From positions 94,451 to 158,450 of the forward strand of contig NZ_BATR01000096.1 of NCBI RefSeq assembly GCF_000739655.1: 64,000 bases of DNA. Reading direction: 5' to 3'. Shown piece after piece: positions 43,046 to 52,560 of this stretch (positions are counted from its first letter, which is position 1; each line of letters begins with the position of its first letter). Both the position numbers and the translations under genes were made by a program. Source of the stretch: Verrucomicrobium sp. BvORR106. GTDB taxonomy: Bacteria > Verrucomicrobiota > Verrucomicrobiia > Verrucomicrobiales > Verrucomicrobiaceae. Below the pieces are notes generated by a model, which searched no databases, was not told the DNA's origin, and saw only the letters and a program-made list of their open reading frames with translations.

Positions 43046-43057
43046 ACTGTATACAGT
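43046..43057. promoter_or_regulatory. Candidate FCD-GntR operator ACTGTATACAGT
   Basis: A perfect 12-bp palindrome 19-30 bases upstream of the regulator start on the minus strand, with the GTATAC core seen in many FCD-family sites. It probably overlaps the operon promoter, so regulator binding would block transcription. Confidence 0.6.
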
Positions 43058-43263
43058 ATATCTGAGTGGAGTCTACTACAGTCGTCAAGCTCAATTCCAT
43101 CGGAGGGGGAGGGTGCCGGGCTGGAAGCATCCACGTCATTTGGGCCAAGCGATTCAGCCTGTGACGGTCAGAGACATTTGAAACCCGGTTGAGTATTTTC
43201 GCCTGCATTCCCGTCTCACTGGCTGGCACACTTTAAGACTCCATTTCTCTTCCCCCCCATCCT

Positions 43264-44121
43264 ATGAAACCCTTTTCTGCTCCTCTGGTACGCAGCCTCT
43301 TCGGCGTACTGGCGGCCCTCATGATTCTGCCAGCCTTGCCTGCGCAGGCGGAGGGGCCGATTGACCACCTGAAGAAACGTCGCCGCCAGATCCACGAAAA
43401 AATTGGAGAGATCTTCTTTGGCCTTGGCCGCAAGATTGAAGACGCCGCCGACCGCGTGGAAGGGCGTATGGAACCCGTCCCGCCCCCGCCGCCCGGCTAT
43501 CGTGGTGGCGGTCGTCCGCCGCATCGCGATGACCCTTATTGGGAAGAAGAGGATCCGAACTGGGAACTGGAACTGCGGTACGAGCAGCGCCGTCAGCCCC
43601 GTGGTCCTGGTCTGAGTTACCCTGACGGTACGCCCTACCCAGATGCGGGCATCCGCCGCCCAACCTATCGTGATCGAGATCTTGAGCGCGAACGGGCTCC
43701 TCGCGATCCCTACACGCCTTCGCCCTACGATTACAGTGCGCCTCGCAATGAGTACCGTGCTCCGACGGATCGTCGTCCAGATGACTACGGTAGTCGGTCC
43801 GCTCCCTTGCCTTCCGAGAGCCCGTTTGGGGATGAACCCAAGTCCGGTGTTCCCTCCGGGTCGGGTTCGATGAAGAAACCCGGGAATGTCAGCCCGACGA
43901 CTCCGGCCCCCATGCCGGAGCGAAAAGCCGGTGATGCAGGCTCCGTCTCAAATGGTGGCGATGGGGGCCTTCGCTATGGTCGCCCGGTTCCCGGCAAGCA
44001 GGGCTTCGTGTATCCGCCTGGAGTGAAGGAAGAGACGAAGAACATGATCGACGTTCGTGACTTCCGCCCGGGCCAGAAAGTGAAGGATCCGCGCACGGGC
44101 GAGATCTTCCTGGTGCCTTGA
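43264..44121 (+). CDS. Secreted Arg/Pro-rich hypothetical protein
   Basis: 285 residues. Signal peptide at 1-29 (LFGVLAALMILPALPAQAE). A charged helix follows (HLKKRRRQIHEKIGEIFF), then a long low-complexity region rich in Pro, Arg, Asp and Tyr, and finally an ordered tail, GFVYPPGVKEETKNMIDVRD followed by FRPGQKVKDPRTGEIFLVP. The last motif resembles a short beta module seen at the C-terminus of other exported PVC proteins, but I cannot name it. Faces the periplasm or outside. A strong terminator follows. No function assigned. Confidence 0.6.
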   Translation: MKPFSAPLVRSLFGVLAALMILPALPAQAEGPIDHLKKRRRQIHEKIGEIFFGLGRKIEDAADRVEGRMEPVPPPPPGYRGGGRPPHRDDPYWEEEDPNWELELRYEQRRQPRGPGLSYPDGTPYPDAGIRRPTYRDRDLERERAPRDPYTPSPYDYSAPRNEYRAPTDRRPDDYGSRSAPLPSESPFGDEPKSGVPSGSGSMKKPGNVSPTTPAPMPERKAGDAGSVSNGGDGGLRYGRPVPGKQGFVYPPGVKEETKNMIDVRDFRPGQKVKDPRTGEIFLVP

Positions 44122-44173
44122 CCCGGCTGCGCGGGAGACAGAAGAGCTGAGTTGATCTGACGTTGAGGTTTCG

Positions 44174-44216
44174 AAGACGCAAGCTGGAGTGTTGCTCCGC
44201 TTGCGTCTTTCCTTTT
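44174..44216 (+). terminator. Rho-independent terminator
   Basis: Stem AAGACGCAAGC with GCTTGCGTCTT around an inner GGAG/CTCC stem and a five-base loop, then TTTCCTTTT. It follows the secreted hypothetical gene. Confidence 0.8.
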
Positions 44217-44312
44217 GGGCAAAGCAGTCGCAGTCCCGCATGCGGGACTGTTCAGTCGAGTTGCCTGCGTCAAAGGCATGGCACTACTTTGCATGCCAGA
44301 TCTCCGATCTTC

Positions 44313-45815
44313 CTAGAACCCAATCGTATAAAACGAGTTCTGGGAGACCTTGTTGGCCTCGTCCACCGTGATCCAGCGCTCCATGTAGCGCTCACCCCAG
44401 CTGTCGCTGAAGGCGATCTCGTTGGTGTCCTTGTTGTACCCAATGATGAGCACCACGTGGGCGGACTTGTCATTTTTGCTGAGTGTATTCGCGGCGGCTT
44501 CAGTGGTTACCTTCTGCTTCCAGGCGGCCCAGTCTGTCACGTCCTTGCGGGCTGCGGTGCGTTCGTTGGCAGTTTTGTTGAACCCATCCGTGCTGTAGAG
44601 TGCCCAGATCACGGGCACGCCCTTGTCGATGTGTCGGGCCAGATCTTTGATCTTCATATCTCCCTGGAAGGAGTCAAAGGAGCGCCCCTTGGCCTTGATG
44701 TGTCGGGCCACACCTTGCAGTAGCGCGTTCACACTGGTGCCACCGCCGTAGCCAGTCTCACCGGCATTGGCCAGGATGTACATGTCTGCCGGCACACCCA
44801 GATAGCGCATCGCACGCTCTGCCGTGGCAGGCACGCAGTAGCCCTTGGGGCCTTGGTCCACCATGGGGATATCTTTGATGACCACGTCCCCGTTGGGGCG
44901 ATTTTCCAGGTGCTTCTTCGCCTGGTCACGGATCACCGCATCAGAAGTGCGCGCCACCTTGCCGCCGCTGTCGGCAAATTGTGCCGTCACCACCTGCAGG
45001 CCTACGTATTCGCCCTCGGCCTCGGCCAGCAGCACAGCCTGGCCGCGCCAGTCCCAGCGCTGCATGTTCATGCGGCCCACCTTGCCCTCGCCGAACCGTT
45101 CTTTCTTTGGGGCACCGAGCTTGCCGGACATGGACTCCGTGATCGAGGTCAGATCCTTGTCCATCGCCGTCTTCACAATCTTCGCTGCTTCTTCCGGGGG
45201 CGTGTCTTTGTCGAAGTGCATCTCCGCGCTTCCCTTGGAGCCGAAGAGGTCGCCCTTGTTCGCGTACACGATCGAAAGTGCCGTCACCCGATCGCCGGCG
45301 GCATACAGGGCCACGGAGTACGGGCGTGCGCCGAAGAGCCGGTAGTCATCCTTCGGGTAGGAGCGGTAGCTGCTCTGTGTGGGGGTCTTGGACTCCTGGC
45401 GCAGCCCCAATGCAGCCGCTACCTCCGCTGCAGGGCGTTCCCAGAGAGGCTTGTCTGAAAACAAGGGCTGCCCCGCCACGCTGTTTACCTCTTCCACGGT
45501 CAGCTTGTCATTCGGATTGGGGGCGGGCTTGAATCCCGAGGGGCTGGCTTCCGCGATCCCTGCAGGGGCTGAGCCACCCGATTGCTGGCGTACGTACTCC
45601 TGATCCGCCGCACTCAGCGCGCTGAGGGGCAGGGTCATGGTGCGCCCGTCCTCACGTACAATCGTGACCTGATCACCGGCGACCGCAGAGAATCGAGCCT
45701 TGAGAGTGCTGCCCTGCTGACTCGTGAATACCCTCATTTCAGGCGACGGAGCGGCTCCCGCCGGGGCGGAAATCAGAATCGCAGCCAAAAGAGCACCCGA
45801 AGCGGCTATTTTCAT
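44313..45815 (-). CDS. Exported C39-like (papain-fold) cysteine peptidase
   Basis: 500 residues. Signal peptide 1-21 (ASGALLAAILISAPAGAA). Residues about 27-75 resemble an SHD1-type module (FTSQQGSTLKARFSAVAGDQ, TLPLSALSAADQEYV) common in PVC secreted proteins. The peptidase domain starts near 310: DQGPKGYCVPATAERAMRYL has catalytic Cys327, SAHVVLIIGYN has His453 and FSDSWGERY has Asp471. C39-like domains are otherwise found in double-glycine leader peptidases and secreted papain-like enzymes. No transporter domain is attached, so a stand-alone secreted protease is likely. Target unknown. Confidence 0.78.
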   Translation of the reverse strand: MKIAASGALLAAILISAPAGAAPSPEMRVFTSQQGSTLKARFSAVAGDQVTIVREDGRTMTLPLSALSAADQEYVRQQSGGSAPAGIAEASPSGFKPAPNPNDKLTVEEVNSVAGQPLFSDKPLWERPAAEVAAALGLRQESKTPTQSSYRSYPKDDYRLFGARPYSVALYAAGDRVTALSIVYANKGDLFGSKGSAEMHFDKDTPPEEAAKIVKTAMDKDLTSITESMSGKLGAPKKERFGEGKVGRMNMQRWDWRGQAVLLAEAEGEYVGLQVVTAQFADSGGKVARTSDAVIRDQAKKHLENRPNGDVVIKDIPMVDQGPKGYCVPATAERAMRYLGVPADMYILANAGETGYGGGTSVNALLQGVARHIKAKGRSFDSFQGDMKIKDLARHIDKGVPVIWALYSTDGFNKTANERTAARKDVTDWAAWKQKVTTEAAANTLSKNDKSAHVVLIIGYNKDTNEIAFSDSWGERYMERWITVDEANKVSQNSFYTIGF

Positions 45816-45970
45816 GGGTTCACGTGATACTGGAAATCTAGCCGATGCGCAAGATCACGCCTGCCCGGCGCTGTTTAGGCGCCTTCTCACATCGCGCATT
45901 TATCTTCGCAAAAAGCGCATTCGCTGTGCTTACGGGATGCCTTTCGGTCCCTTCGCATCGCAGTCCCGGC

Positions 45971-46537
45971 TTACTTAAAGTTTGGCCCCGTGATTCTCCC
46001 GCTGGAGTCCCGGTAGGTCACATTGCCTGCCGGGCTCACATATTTCGTGCCCAGGATCTGGCCGCTACCATCGCGATAGGTGGTGGTCTCTGAGTCGCCC
46101 GCCTTGGTGGAGCTCGATGTCACCGCGATGCGTCCCTTGGAGTCCCTCGTCACTTCTGTGCCAGACGCCATCTTTTGCGTGTTGCCGGTGATCCTCCCTT
46201 TGCTGTCGCGATGGGTGACCGTACCTGTATAGGGATCCTCGCTTGAGGTTGAGACAATCCTGCCCGACCCATCCCGTGTGGTGACGGTGCCCGTGGGGGA
46301 CACATCAGACGTGCGTGCGATCCGTCCTGAACCGTCGCGAATCGTTTCCCGGATCCGCGAGAGCGTGGCCGTGCTGATCTGGATTTCGAGATTGCCTTCT
46401 TCAAGGGAGCGCTTGGAGCTCGTCTTGGAGGTTTCCGCCTCGGACTTCTTGGGCGGAGCGGCGCTGGCAGAGGTGGAGGTCAGCAGGGTGAGGGCACCGG
46501 TGAGGGCCACAGCGAAGGGGGCAAATGAGGTTTTCAT
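45971..46537 (-). CDS. Secreted repeat protein with YRDSSGRI-type repeats
   Basis: 188 residues. Signal peptide 1-27 (FAVALTGALTLLTSTSASAA). After a Ser/Lys linker, six or seven repeats of about 22-26 residues share the core T-x-RDxxGRI (TIRDGSGRIART, TTRDGSGRIVST, THRDSKGRITGN, VTRDSKGRIAVT, TYRDGSGQILGT, TYRDSSGRITGP). The pattern resembles RHS/YD-like or beta-helix strands but is not a clear family member. The divergent chromate transporter starts 8 bases away. Function unknown. Confidence 0.7.
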   Translation of the reverse strand: MKTSFAPFAVALTGALTLLTSTSASAAPPKKSEAETSKTSSKRSLEEGNLEIQISTATLSRIRETIRDGSGRIARTSDVSPTGTVTTRDGSGRIVSTSSEDPYTGTVTHRDSKGRITGNTQKMASGTEVTRDSKGRIAVTSSSTKAGDSETTTYRDGSGQILGTKYVSPAGNVTYRDSSGRITGPNFK

Positions 46538-46544
46538 ACCACAA

Positions 46545-48023
46545 ATGGATCTGGCGAAATTGTCGCTCGCATGGGATGCAAACTCCAGCCAATTTATTCA
46601 TTTCCCCGTGCCTGTTTCTTCATCGCTTGCTGTTCCGTCTGAAGTCGTCGCTCCGTCGCCGCTTGCGCCCTCCTTCCGGGAAGCGCTTCGCTTCTGGGTG
46701 AAGCTTGGCTTCATCAGTTTTGGCGGGCCTGCGGGACAGATTGCGATCATGCATACCGAGCTGGTAGATCGCAAAAAGTGGATCAGCGAACCGCTGTTTC
46801 TGCATGCGCTGAACTTCTGCATGCTCCTGCCTGGTCCAGAGGCCCAGCAACTGGCCACCTACCTGGGCTGGCGTCTGCATGGCGTGAGGGGAGGGATTGC
46901 CGCGGGTGCCTTGTTCGTGCTTCCAGCAGTTTTCATCCTGTGGGGGCTTAGCTGGCTCTACATGAGCCTGGGGCACGTGAGTTGGGTGGCGGCCATCTTC
47001 TACGGGCTGCAACCGGCCGTCATGGCCATCGTGGCGGCGGCCGTGCTTCGGATCGGGCGGAAGGCATTGCGCAACTGGGTCCTGTGGGGTCTGGCGGCGA
47101 TCGCATTTCTTGCCCTCTTTTTGTTCAAGGTGCCTTTCGTGGCGGTCATGCTGGGGGCAGGGGGGCTCGGGTGGTTGGGCAGTGTCTTCGCGCCGCAGTA
47201 CTTCGGTCTCTCGCGAGCTGCCACCCCGGCTGGGAAAAGCGAGGGCGTCACGTCCACTGCAACAACGGCTGCCGCTTCTCCAGATCGAGCCGCGGCGGAT
47301 ATGGATCTTCCCGAAGGCTCAGCCACCTCCAGTGGCGGATCCGGATGGGCACATGCGGTCCGCGTGATCGGCGGTGGTGTCGTACTCTGGTGGTTGCCCA
47401 TCGTCCTCGCCGGGATGCTCGCGGGGTGGGAGAGTGTTTGGTTCCAGCTAGGCCTCTTCTTCAGCAAGGCGGCCATGATCACCTTCGGCGGAGCTTACGC
47501 GGTGCTGCCCTACGTGGCCCAGCAGGCGGTGGACCAGTATCACTGGCTCACCACCCCCCAGATGATGAGCGGTCTCGCCCTGGCAGAGACGACGCCCGGT
47601 CCGCTCATCATGGTGCTGCAGTTCGTCGGCTTTGCCGGGGGCTGGCAGAATCCTGGCACTCTCCCACCGCTTTTCGCGGGCACGCTGGGGGCGGCCATCA
47701 CCACATGGGCCACCTTCGTGCCTTCCTTCATCTTTGTGCTCACTGGGGCTCCTTATATTGAGCGACTCCGGCGTGTGCGGAGCCTATCTGCCATGCTCTC
47801 GGCCATCACTGCGGCTGTGGTGGGCGTCATCCTCAATCTTGCCGTCTGGTTTGGCATTCACACCCTCTGGCCCTCGGGCGGCTCCCTGGATCTATTCGCC
47901 CTCGGTCTCGCGGCAGTTCTCTTTGCCGGCATGCAGTGGCGGAAATGGGATGTAATCCCTGTGGTGGCGGCTGGCGGGCTGCTGGGGTTGGTATGGCGTC
48001 TGCTCGTTGTGGGCGCGTCGTAG
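46545..48023 (+). CDS. chrA: Chromate transporter (two-domain CHR family)
   Basis: About 492 residues from ATG 46545; the start is uncertain, since an in-frame GTG near 46608 is also possible. Two CHR domains are visible: the first with FWVKLGFISFGGPAGQIAIM and LLPGPEAQQLATYLGWRLHG, the second with FFSKAAMITFGGAYAVLPYV and LALAETTPGPLIMVLQFVGF. The FGGxxG and PGP motifs are diagnostic. About ten membrane segments; the linker of about 60 residues is low complexity. ChrA proteins export chromate or take up related oxyanions. Divergent from the secreted repeat gene. Confidence 0.93.
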   Translation: MDLAKLSLAWDANSSQFIHFPVPVSSSLAVPSEVVAPSPLAPSFREALRFWVKLGFISFGGPAGQIAIMHTELVDRKKWISEPLFLHALNFCMLLPGPEAQQLATYLGWRLHGVRGGIAAGALFVLPAVFILWGLSWLYMSLGHVSWVAAIFYGLQPAVMAIVAAAVLRIGRKALRNWVLWGLAAIAFLALFLFKVPFVAVMLGAGGLGWLGSVFAPQYFGLSRAATPAGKSEGVTSTATTAAASPDRAAADMDLPEGSATSSGGSGWAHAVRVIGGGVVLWWLPIVLAGMLAGWESVWFQLGLFFSKAAMITFGGAYAVLPYVAQQAVDQYHWLTTPQMMSGLALAETTPGPLIMVLQFVGFAGGWQNPGTLPPLFAGTLGAAITTWATFVPSFIFVLTGAPYIERLRRVRSLSAMLSAITAAVVGVILNLAVWFGIHTLWPSGGSLDLFALGLAAVLFAGMQWRKWDVIPVVAAGGLLGLVWRLLVVGAS

Positions 48024-48086
48024 TCTAGTCACAGAGTTTTGCTCGCTCCCGTGAATTATTGGGTGTAAGGACCTGCGTCTGTTTCC

Positions 48087-49709
48087 ATGTCAGAGGCTCC
48101 CAAAAAAAACGCCGCTGGCGACCCCAGTCGTCCACCTGTTCAGATCCTCAAAGCCCGCCAGAGGGTGCTTTCAGAGGATGAGTTGGCTGTCTCGATCGTC
48201 ATCGCATTTGAAGACATCCGGGCGAAGCCGGATCACCTGCTGAGCTGGACGCGTGGCCAGACCCTGCCGGAACAGCACTACGAAGTGATTGTGGTTTCCG
48301 ATGGGCGCTATCGGGAGACAGAGAAGGAGATTGGCAAACATCTGCGTCCGCAGGATGTCCTAGTCCGCTCGCAGGGGACAGAGCGGTTCTTGCTGTGCAA
48401 TGTGGGTGCGGAGGTGGCTCGCGGGAAGATTTTGCTGTTCACTGAGGACCACTGCGTGGCGGAGCCCGGCGGAGTCGAGCTTGCTGCCAAAGTGATCCAT
48501 GAGTTTGAAAAGGAGTGCGTAACGCTCGGCTGGGGACACATCAACGACAACTATGTTGGCGCTCTGGAAGAGCAGGTGACAGATGGAAATCGGGATGTCT
48601 GGGATGCTCCAGGGCACTGGAACAAGCTGCGTGCTCGAGGCTTTGTCATCACCCGGCGTGCCTTTCAGGCGGTGGGTGGGTTCCCCATTGGCCACGGCTT
48701 GTTTGCGGAGGCTCTTTTTGCCGCCCGGTTGCATCAGCACGGCGTGGAGGTGGCCGTCACGCCGGAGATCGGCCTGCGGCACGTCAACAGTCATTCTCTC
48801 GCGGATCTGGGCGCGCATGCGCGGGATTACACCTACCATGAGTGCCAGGCATCGGGAGACCTGGAGCCGGAGTTTTTCCACCGCTACTTCAGCCTGCCGG
48901 AAGTGACGTCCAGTGCATTGATTCCCCCCCGGGAGGGGCGTCGCATTGCGCCACTGGTTGCCCGGGAACTGATGCGGGAGGTACAGCCGCATGGGCGGCC
49001 TCGTCGCTGGCCCCGCATCGGGGCCTGGCTTGGTCTTCTGCTCCACACCATCACGGTGGGCTATGGCAGCGCTGGCTCCAGCTTGAGATCGCGCATGGCG
49101 GTGTGGAGGAGTTGGTGGGGTTGCCAGATCTGGAGGTTCGATGAGAAGCGGCGTTGCGCCTCCTTCTCCAGCTTCTGGCTGCGCGTGGTGGACCATACCC
49201 GGGTTTCGTGGCTGCTGAGCCGCCGTCGTCCCGCCATCCTTTCCCACGGCAATCCTGCGGGGGATTATCGAGGCGAAAAATTGGCCAGCCTGCGTGCCTG
49301 GGGCGTGCACGCTCTGGAGAAGGATGGGGACACACCGCTCCGCTGGACGGGCGGGGTGGGGGTGATCCCTCTGGAACTGCCTCCTGGGGACTATGAAGTG
49401 ACATTCGACACCGCAGGCCTCCGTGGAGGGGACTGCCGTTTCCCGTTCGTCGTTTACTGGGGGCGGCACCGCGTCGGACGACAGAGCCTCCGCCATCACC
49501 GGACGAAGGTGTCCTTCGACATCACGTCCAAAACCCCCGAGGGACGCTCCTGCCTGCTCTGCATCCTGGTGCCGGTCACGCTGCGAAGCGAAGCAGACCC
49601 CAGGGAGTTGGGCTTCCCTCTTGCCGCGCTGGAGGTCCGTCCGGTGAAGGAGCGCTGGAGCACCGTGCAGATGAAAAAGACCGAGGGGGCAGTTTCTGCC
49701 AGCTCATGA
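48087..49709 (+). CDS. Glycosyltransferase, GT2-type N-terminal domain
   Basis: 540 residues. SIVIAFEDIRAKPDHLLSW and HYEVIVVSDGRYRETE begin a GT-A fold; ARGKILLFTEDHCVAEPGGV holds the D-x-D-like metal region and LRARGFVITRRAFQAVGGFP the acceptor region. The C-terminal 200 residues carry a basic linker (RRKR-like segments) and a beta-rich module (GDYEVTFDTAGLRGGDCRFP) of unknown type. It probably adds sugars to a surface polysaccharide or glycolipid at the cytoplasmic membrane. Its stop overlaps the next GT gene (ATGA). Confidence 0.8.
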   Translation: MSEAPKKNAAGDPSRPPVQILKARQRVLSEDELAVSIVIAFEDIRAKPDHLLSWTRGQTLPEQHYEVIVVSDGRYRETEKEIGKHLRPQDVLVRSQGTERFLLCNVGAEVARGKILLFTEDHCVAEPGGVELAAKVIHEFEKECVTLGWGHINDNYVGALEEQVTDGNRDVWDAPGHWNKLRARGFVITRRAFQAVGGFPIGHGLFAEALFAARLHQHGVEVAVTPEIGLRHVNSHSLADLGAHARDYTYHECQASGDLEPEFFHRYFSLPEVTSSALIPPREGRRIAPLVARELMREVQPHGRPRRWPRIGAWLGLLLHTITVGYGSAGSSLRSRMAVWRSWWGCQIWRFDEKRRCASFSSFWLRVVDHTRVSWLLSRRRPAILSHGNPAGDYRGEKLASLRAWGVHALEKDGDTPLRWTGGVGVIPLELPPGDYEVTFDTAGLRGGDCRFPFVVYWGRHRVGRQSLRHHRTKVSFDITSKTPEGRSCLLCILVPVTLRSEADPRELGFPLAALEVRPVKERWSTVQMKKTEGAVSASS

Positions 49710-51091
49710 GGTCGCCCCGTCCTGCAGAATTTGGGGCAGGCGGTCTGTGCAAGGTCATCACGGTGAACACCGCCGACCACGGGGGCGGGGCTGAACGCCT
49801 CGCCTGGCAGATGTTTGAGGGCTGTGCCGCACTGGGGCTCGACTCCTGGTTTCTTGTCGGGGACAAGAAGTCCTCGCATGAGCGGGTCCTGCCTTTTTAC
49901 CTCAGCCCTTACTTCGACTATCGGCCATTCGCCGGAAGTTGGACGCAGCGGCGGCAGCGGACCTTGAAGTGGCTCTCTCGACGCGCCGGACTGGACGACT
50001 TTGAGTTCCCGTATTCCCGTCACCTGCTGGAGCTCACCGGCTCGGTGCCGGATGTGGTTCATTGTCATAACCTCCACGGCGGCTACTTCGATCTGCGGGC
50101 GCTGCCCTGGTTGTCGCGTCGGGTGCCGGTGTTCCTCACCCTGCAGGACGCATGGACCGCCACTGGACACTGCGCTTTTCCCATCGATTGCGAGCGCTGG
50201 CAGCGACACGTGGGCTGTGGTCAGTGCCCAGACCTGAGCCTGCCTCCGGCGGTCGAGCGGGATGCCACCGCGCTGAACTGGTGGCGCAAAGCGCGCATCT
50301 TCGAGAAGAGCCGGCTCTACATCGTCGGCACCAGTCAGTGGAGCCTCGATCTCGCCCAGCGCTCCATCCTGGCTCCGGCCATGGCGGATGCCCGCTTGAT
50401 CCCCAACGGGGTGGATCTTTCCGTCTTCCACCCCGGTGACAAGGCAGCTGCCCGAGCCGATTTGCCGCTGGCACTGTCTGGAGCCCTGCCGATGCATGCT
50501 CTGCTGATGATTTCCGTCGCGCATGCCGGTGCCGGCAATCCCTTCAAAGACTGGCCCACGCTGAAGGCTGCTTTGGAGCGACTGACGCACCCTCCTCCTG
50601 CAGCAGGGGGAGATCGGCCGCTGCATCTGGCGGTCATTGGCGGGAGGGTGGGGACGGAGCAGGTCGGCCCAGTCACCGTTCACCACCTCGGCTACCTTTC
50701 CCATGCGGAGCTGGCCCAGCACTACCGGGCGGCCGACCTCTTTGTTCACGCCACCCGGGCAGAGACGTTTGGTCTGGTCATTGCGGAAGCCATGGCCTGT
50801 GGCCTGCCCGCCGTCGTCAGTGATGTGGGGCCCACCCCGGAGGTTGCTGTCCCGGGTCATGGCGGCATCTTGGTGCGAGCCTTCGATCCTGGCGATCTAG
50901 CCAGGCAGCTTCAGACTCTGATTGCCAGGCCGGAGTTGTTGCCCGCCTTGGGGGAGCTGGCTGCCCAGTATGCCCAGCGCCATTTCGACGCCCGCCAGAT
51001 GGTGGATGCCACCTTGGGCTATTATCAGGATGTCGTCGCTCAGTGGCGGGCGGAGAGGGGAGATTACGTCTCTCGTGCGCTTCATCTCTGA
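49706..51091 (+). CDS. Glycosyltransferase family 4-like protein
   Basis: 461 residues, GT-B fold. N-terminal ITVNTADHGGGAERLAWQMF and C-terminal RAETFGLVIAEAMACGLPAV fit GT4, the latter with the E-x7-E donor-site motif. A Cys-rich insert, HCAFPIDCERWQRHVGCGQC, occurs as in WcaC/colanic-acid-type transferases and could bind metal. Likely cooperates with the preceding GT2 in making a surface glycan; the ATGA overlap implies coupled expression. No sugar-nucleotide synthesis genes are nearby. Confidence 0.85.
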   Translation: MRSPRPAEFGAGGLCKVITVNTADHGGGAERLAWQMFEGCAALGLDSWFLVGDKKSSHERVLPFYLSPYFDYRPFAGSWTQRRQRTLKWLSRRAGLDDFEFPYSRHLLELTGSVPDVVHCHNLHGGYFDLRALPWLSRRVPVFLTLQDAWTATGHCAFPIDCERWQRHVGCGQCPDLSLPPAVERDATALNWWRKARIFEKSRLYIVGTSQWSLDLAQRSILAPAMADARLIPNGVDLSVFHPGDKAAARADLPLALSGALPMHALLMISVAHAGAGNPFKDWPTLKAALERLTHPPPAAGGDRPLHLAVIGGRVGTEQVGPVTVHHLGYLSHAELAQHYRAADLFVHATRAETFGLVIAEAMACGLPAVVSDVGPTPEVAVPGHGGILVRAFDPGDLARQLQTLIARPELLPALGELAAQYAQRHFDARQMVDATLGYYQDVVAQWRAERGDYVSRALHL

Positions 51092-51208
51092 GGCGGGCAG
51101 AGCGCTGGAAACGGGGCATGGAGAGGTGGGGGTGAGCCCCTCGGCCCGGAAATCCCTTGCGTCCCGGAATCCCCCTGCTAAAGCAAATTGCTCCTTTATC
51201 TAGCGAGC

Positions 51209-52531
51209 ATGTCCACTACTACTGACCTTCCGGTGGTTCGTCCGTCTGATCTCGGCCAACCCATTTACGTGGGTTCCGTGCAGCGGCTTTACGCGGTTCC
51301 GGGCCGCGAAGACCTCATGGTGTGCGAGACCACCAATGCGGGCTCTGTATTCGATGTCGGCAGCATCTTCGACATCCCTGGCAGTGACGTGGCGCGCGCC
51401 ACGTTCCGCCACGCCCTCTACACCCGCATGGCCAAGCCCGAGACGTGGCTCAAGGTCAAAGAAGCCATTCAGAAGGAGATCGCCAAGCCGGAAGCCTCCG
51501 CTGAGGCCAAGGCTTTCCTGGAAGACCTCCTGGTGGGACCGCTGGAAAAGATGGTGGTGAGTGGGGCCAACACCCACCACACCGGCATGCTCGACTCCGT
51601 GACCGGCGAGATCGCCGCAGGGATGCCTGAGAACCCGAGCACTTTCAACGTGGTGCGCCGCTTCCCCGTCATGAAGCCGGTGCAGAAGCCCATCCTGGGC
51701 TCCTTCGTGTACGACTACTCCATGTTCTACCAGGCGGCCACCTATGTGATCCCTCTGGAGTACATCGTCCGTTTCGGCATCACCGGCGGATCCTCCGTGC
51801 TGCGCAAGTACGCCAGCCTGAGCGACGCCGACAAGAAGACGTATGAGAACGAGCTGGGTCTCTCCCAGGCCATGCAGGCCTGGCAGTTCCTGCCCCGCCC
51901 GATTTTCGACCTCACCAGCAAGCACGAGCCGGAAGACCGGAACGTGACCAAGCAGGAAGCCGCCCTCATGAGCGGGATGGAGGCAGACGCCTTCGTCAGC
52001 ACCATCAAGCTGAGCCTCCTGGGTGCCTGGGCCGTGCGCCAGCTTCTCGATGAGATCGGCCTCCTCCTCTGGGACATCAAGTGGGAGTTCGCCGTGGACG
52101 AGGGTGAGTTCTTCTTCGTTGATACCATTGACACCGACAGCTTCCGCGCCACCGCCTTCCTCGAGACCGAAGGCAAGAAGATCGTGCTGCACTACAACAA
52201 GCAGTCCATGCGCGACTACTACAAGATCGCCGAAGCGACCTGGTTCGCCGGCGTGAACGACGCGAAGAAGGAAGCGAACAAGACCGGCACTCCTTTCACG
52301 AAGGTGCTCAAGGAAGGCCAGGCCGCAGGCAAGTGGCCACACACCCCGGTGGTGCATCCTGACTTCCTCGCCCTGCAGGCGAAGAAGATGGACATCATCC
52401 GCCAGCACGTGCTCGGCAACACGGAGCCGGAAGTCTCCAAGGCTGCCCTCCGCGAAGTCGGCGAGGCCGAAGTGGACTTCTACCGCCAGCGCGGCCTCTT
52501 CGACGAGTATTGCAAGGCCAACGCCATCTAG
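51209..52531 (+). CDS. purC: Phosphoribosylaminoimidazole-succinocarboxamide synthase, long form
   Basis: 440 residues from ATG 51209, much longer than the usual 240. It joins CAIR and aspartate with ATP in purine synthesis. Family features: IYVGSVQRLYAVPGREDLMV at the N-terminal ATP loop, IPLEYIVRFGITGGSSVLRK (CAIR region), LLLWDIKWEFAVDEGEFFFV and DTIDTDSFRAT (the ADxKFEFG and DxxTPDSSR equivalents). Long purC proteins of this kind exist in some phyla. Position before purS-purL-purQ supports the call. Confidence 0.85.
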   Translation: MSTTTDLPVVRPSDLGQPIYVGSVQRLYAVPGREDLMVCETTNAGSVFDVGSIFDIPGSDVARATFRHALYTRMAKPETWLKVKEAIQKEIAKPEASAEAKAFLEDLLVGPLEKMVVSGANTHHTGMLDSVTGEIAAGMPENPSTFNVVRRFPVMKPVQKPILGSFVYDYSMFYQAATYVIPLEYIVRFGITGGSSVLRKYASLSDADKKTYENELGLSQAMQAWQFLPRPIFDLTSKHEPEDRNVTKQEAALMSGMEADAFVSTIKLSLLGAWAVRQLLDEIGLLLWDIKWEFAVDEGEFFFVDTIDTDSFRATAFLETEGKKIVLHYNKQSMRDYYKIAEATWFAGVNDAKKEANKTGTPFTKVLKEGQAAGKWPHTPVVHPDFLALQAKKMDIIRQHVLGNTEPEVSKAALREVGEAEVDFYRQRGLFDEYCKANAI

Positions 52532-52560
52532 TCCTCCGGCGGAGTCCTGATGATTAAACC

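Noticed and set aside
44163..44723. Long open frames antisense to the C39-like peptidase gene
   Set aside because: They are shadows in a GC-rich gene; the minus-strand protein has a signal peptide and a complete catalytic triad.
51092..51208. Purine riboswitch before purC
   Set aside because: The leader is only about 117 bases and shows no purine-aptamer core or paired stems that I can recognise.
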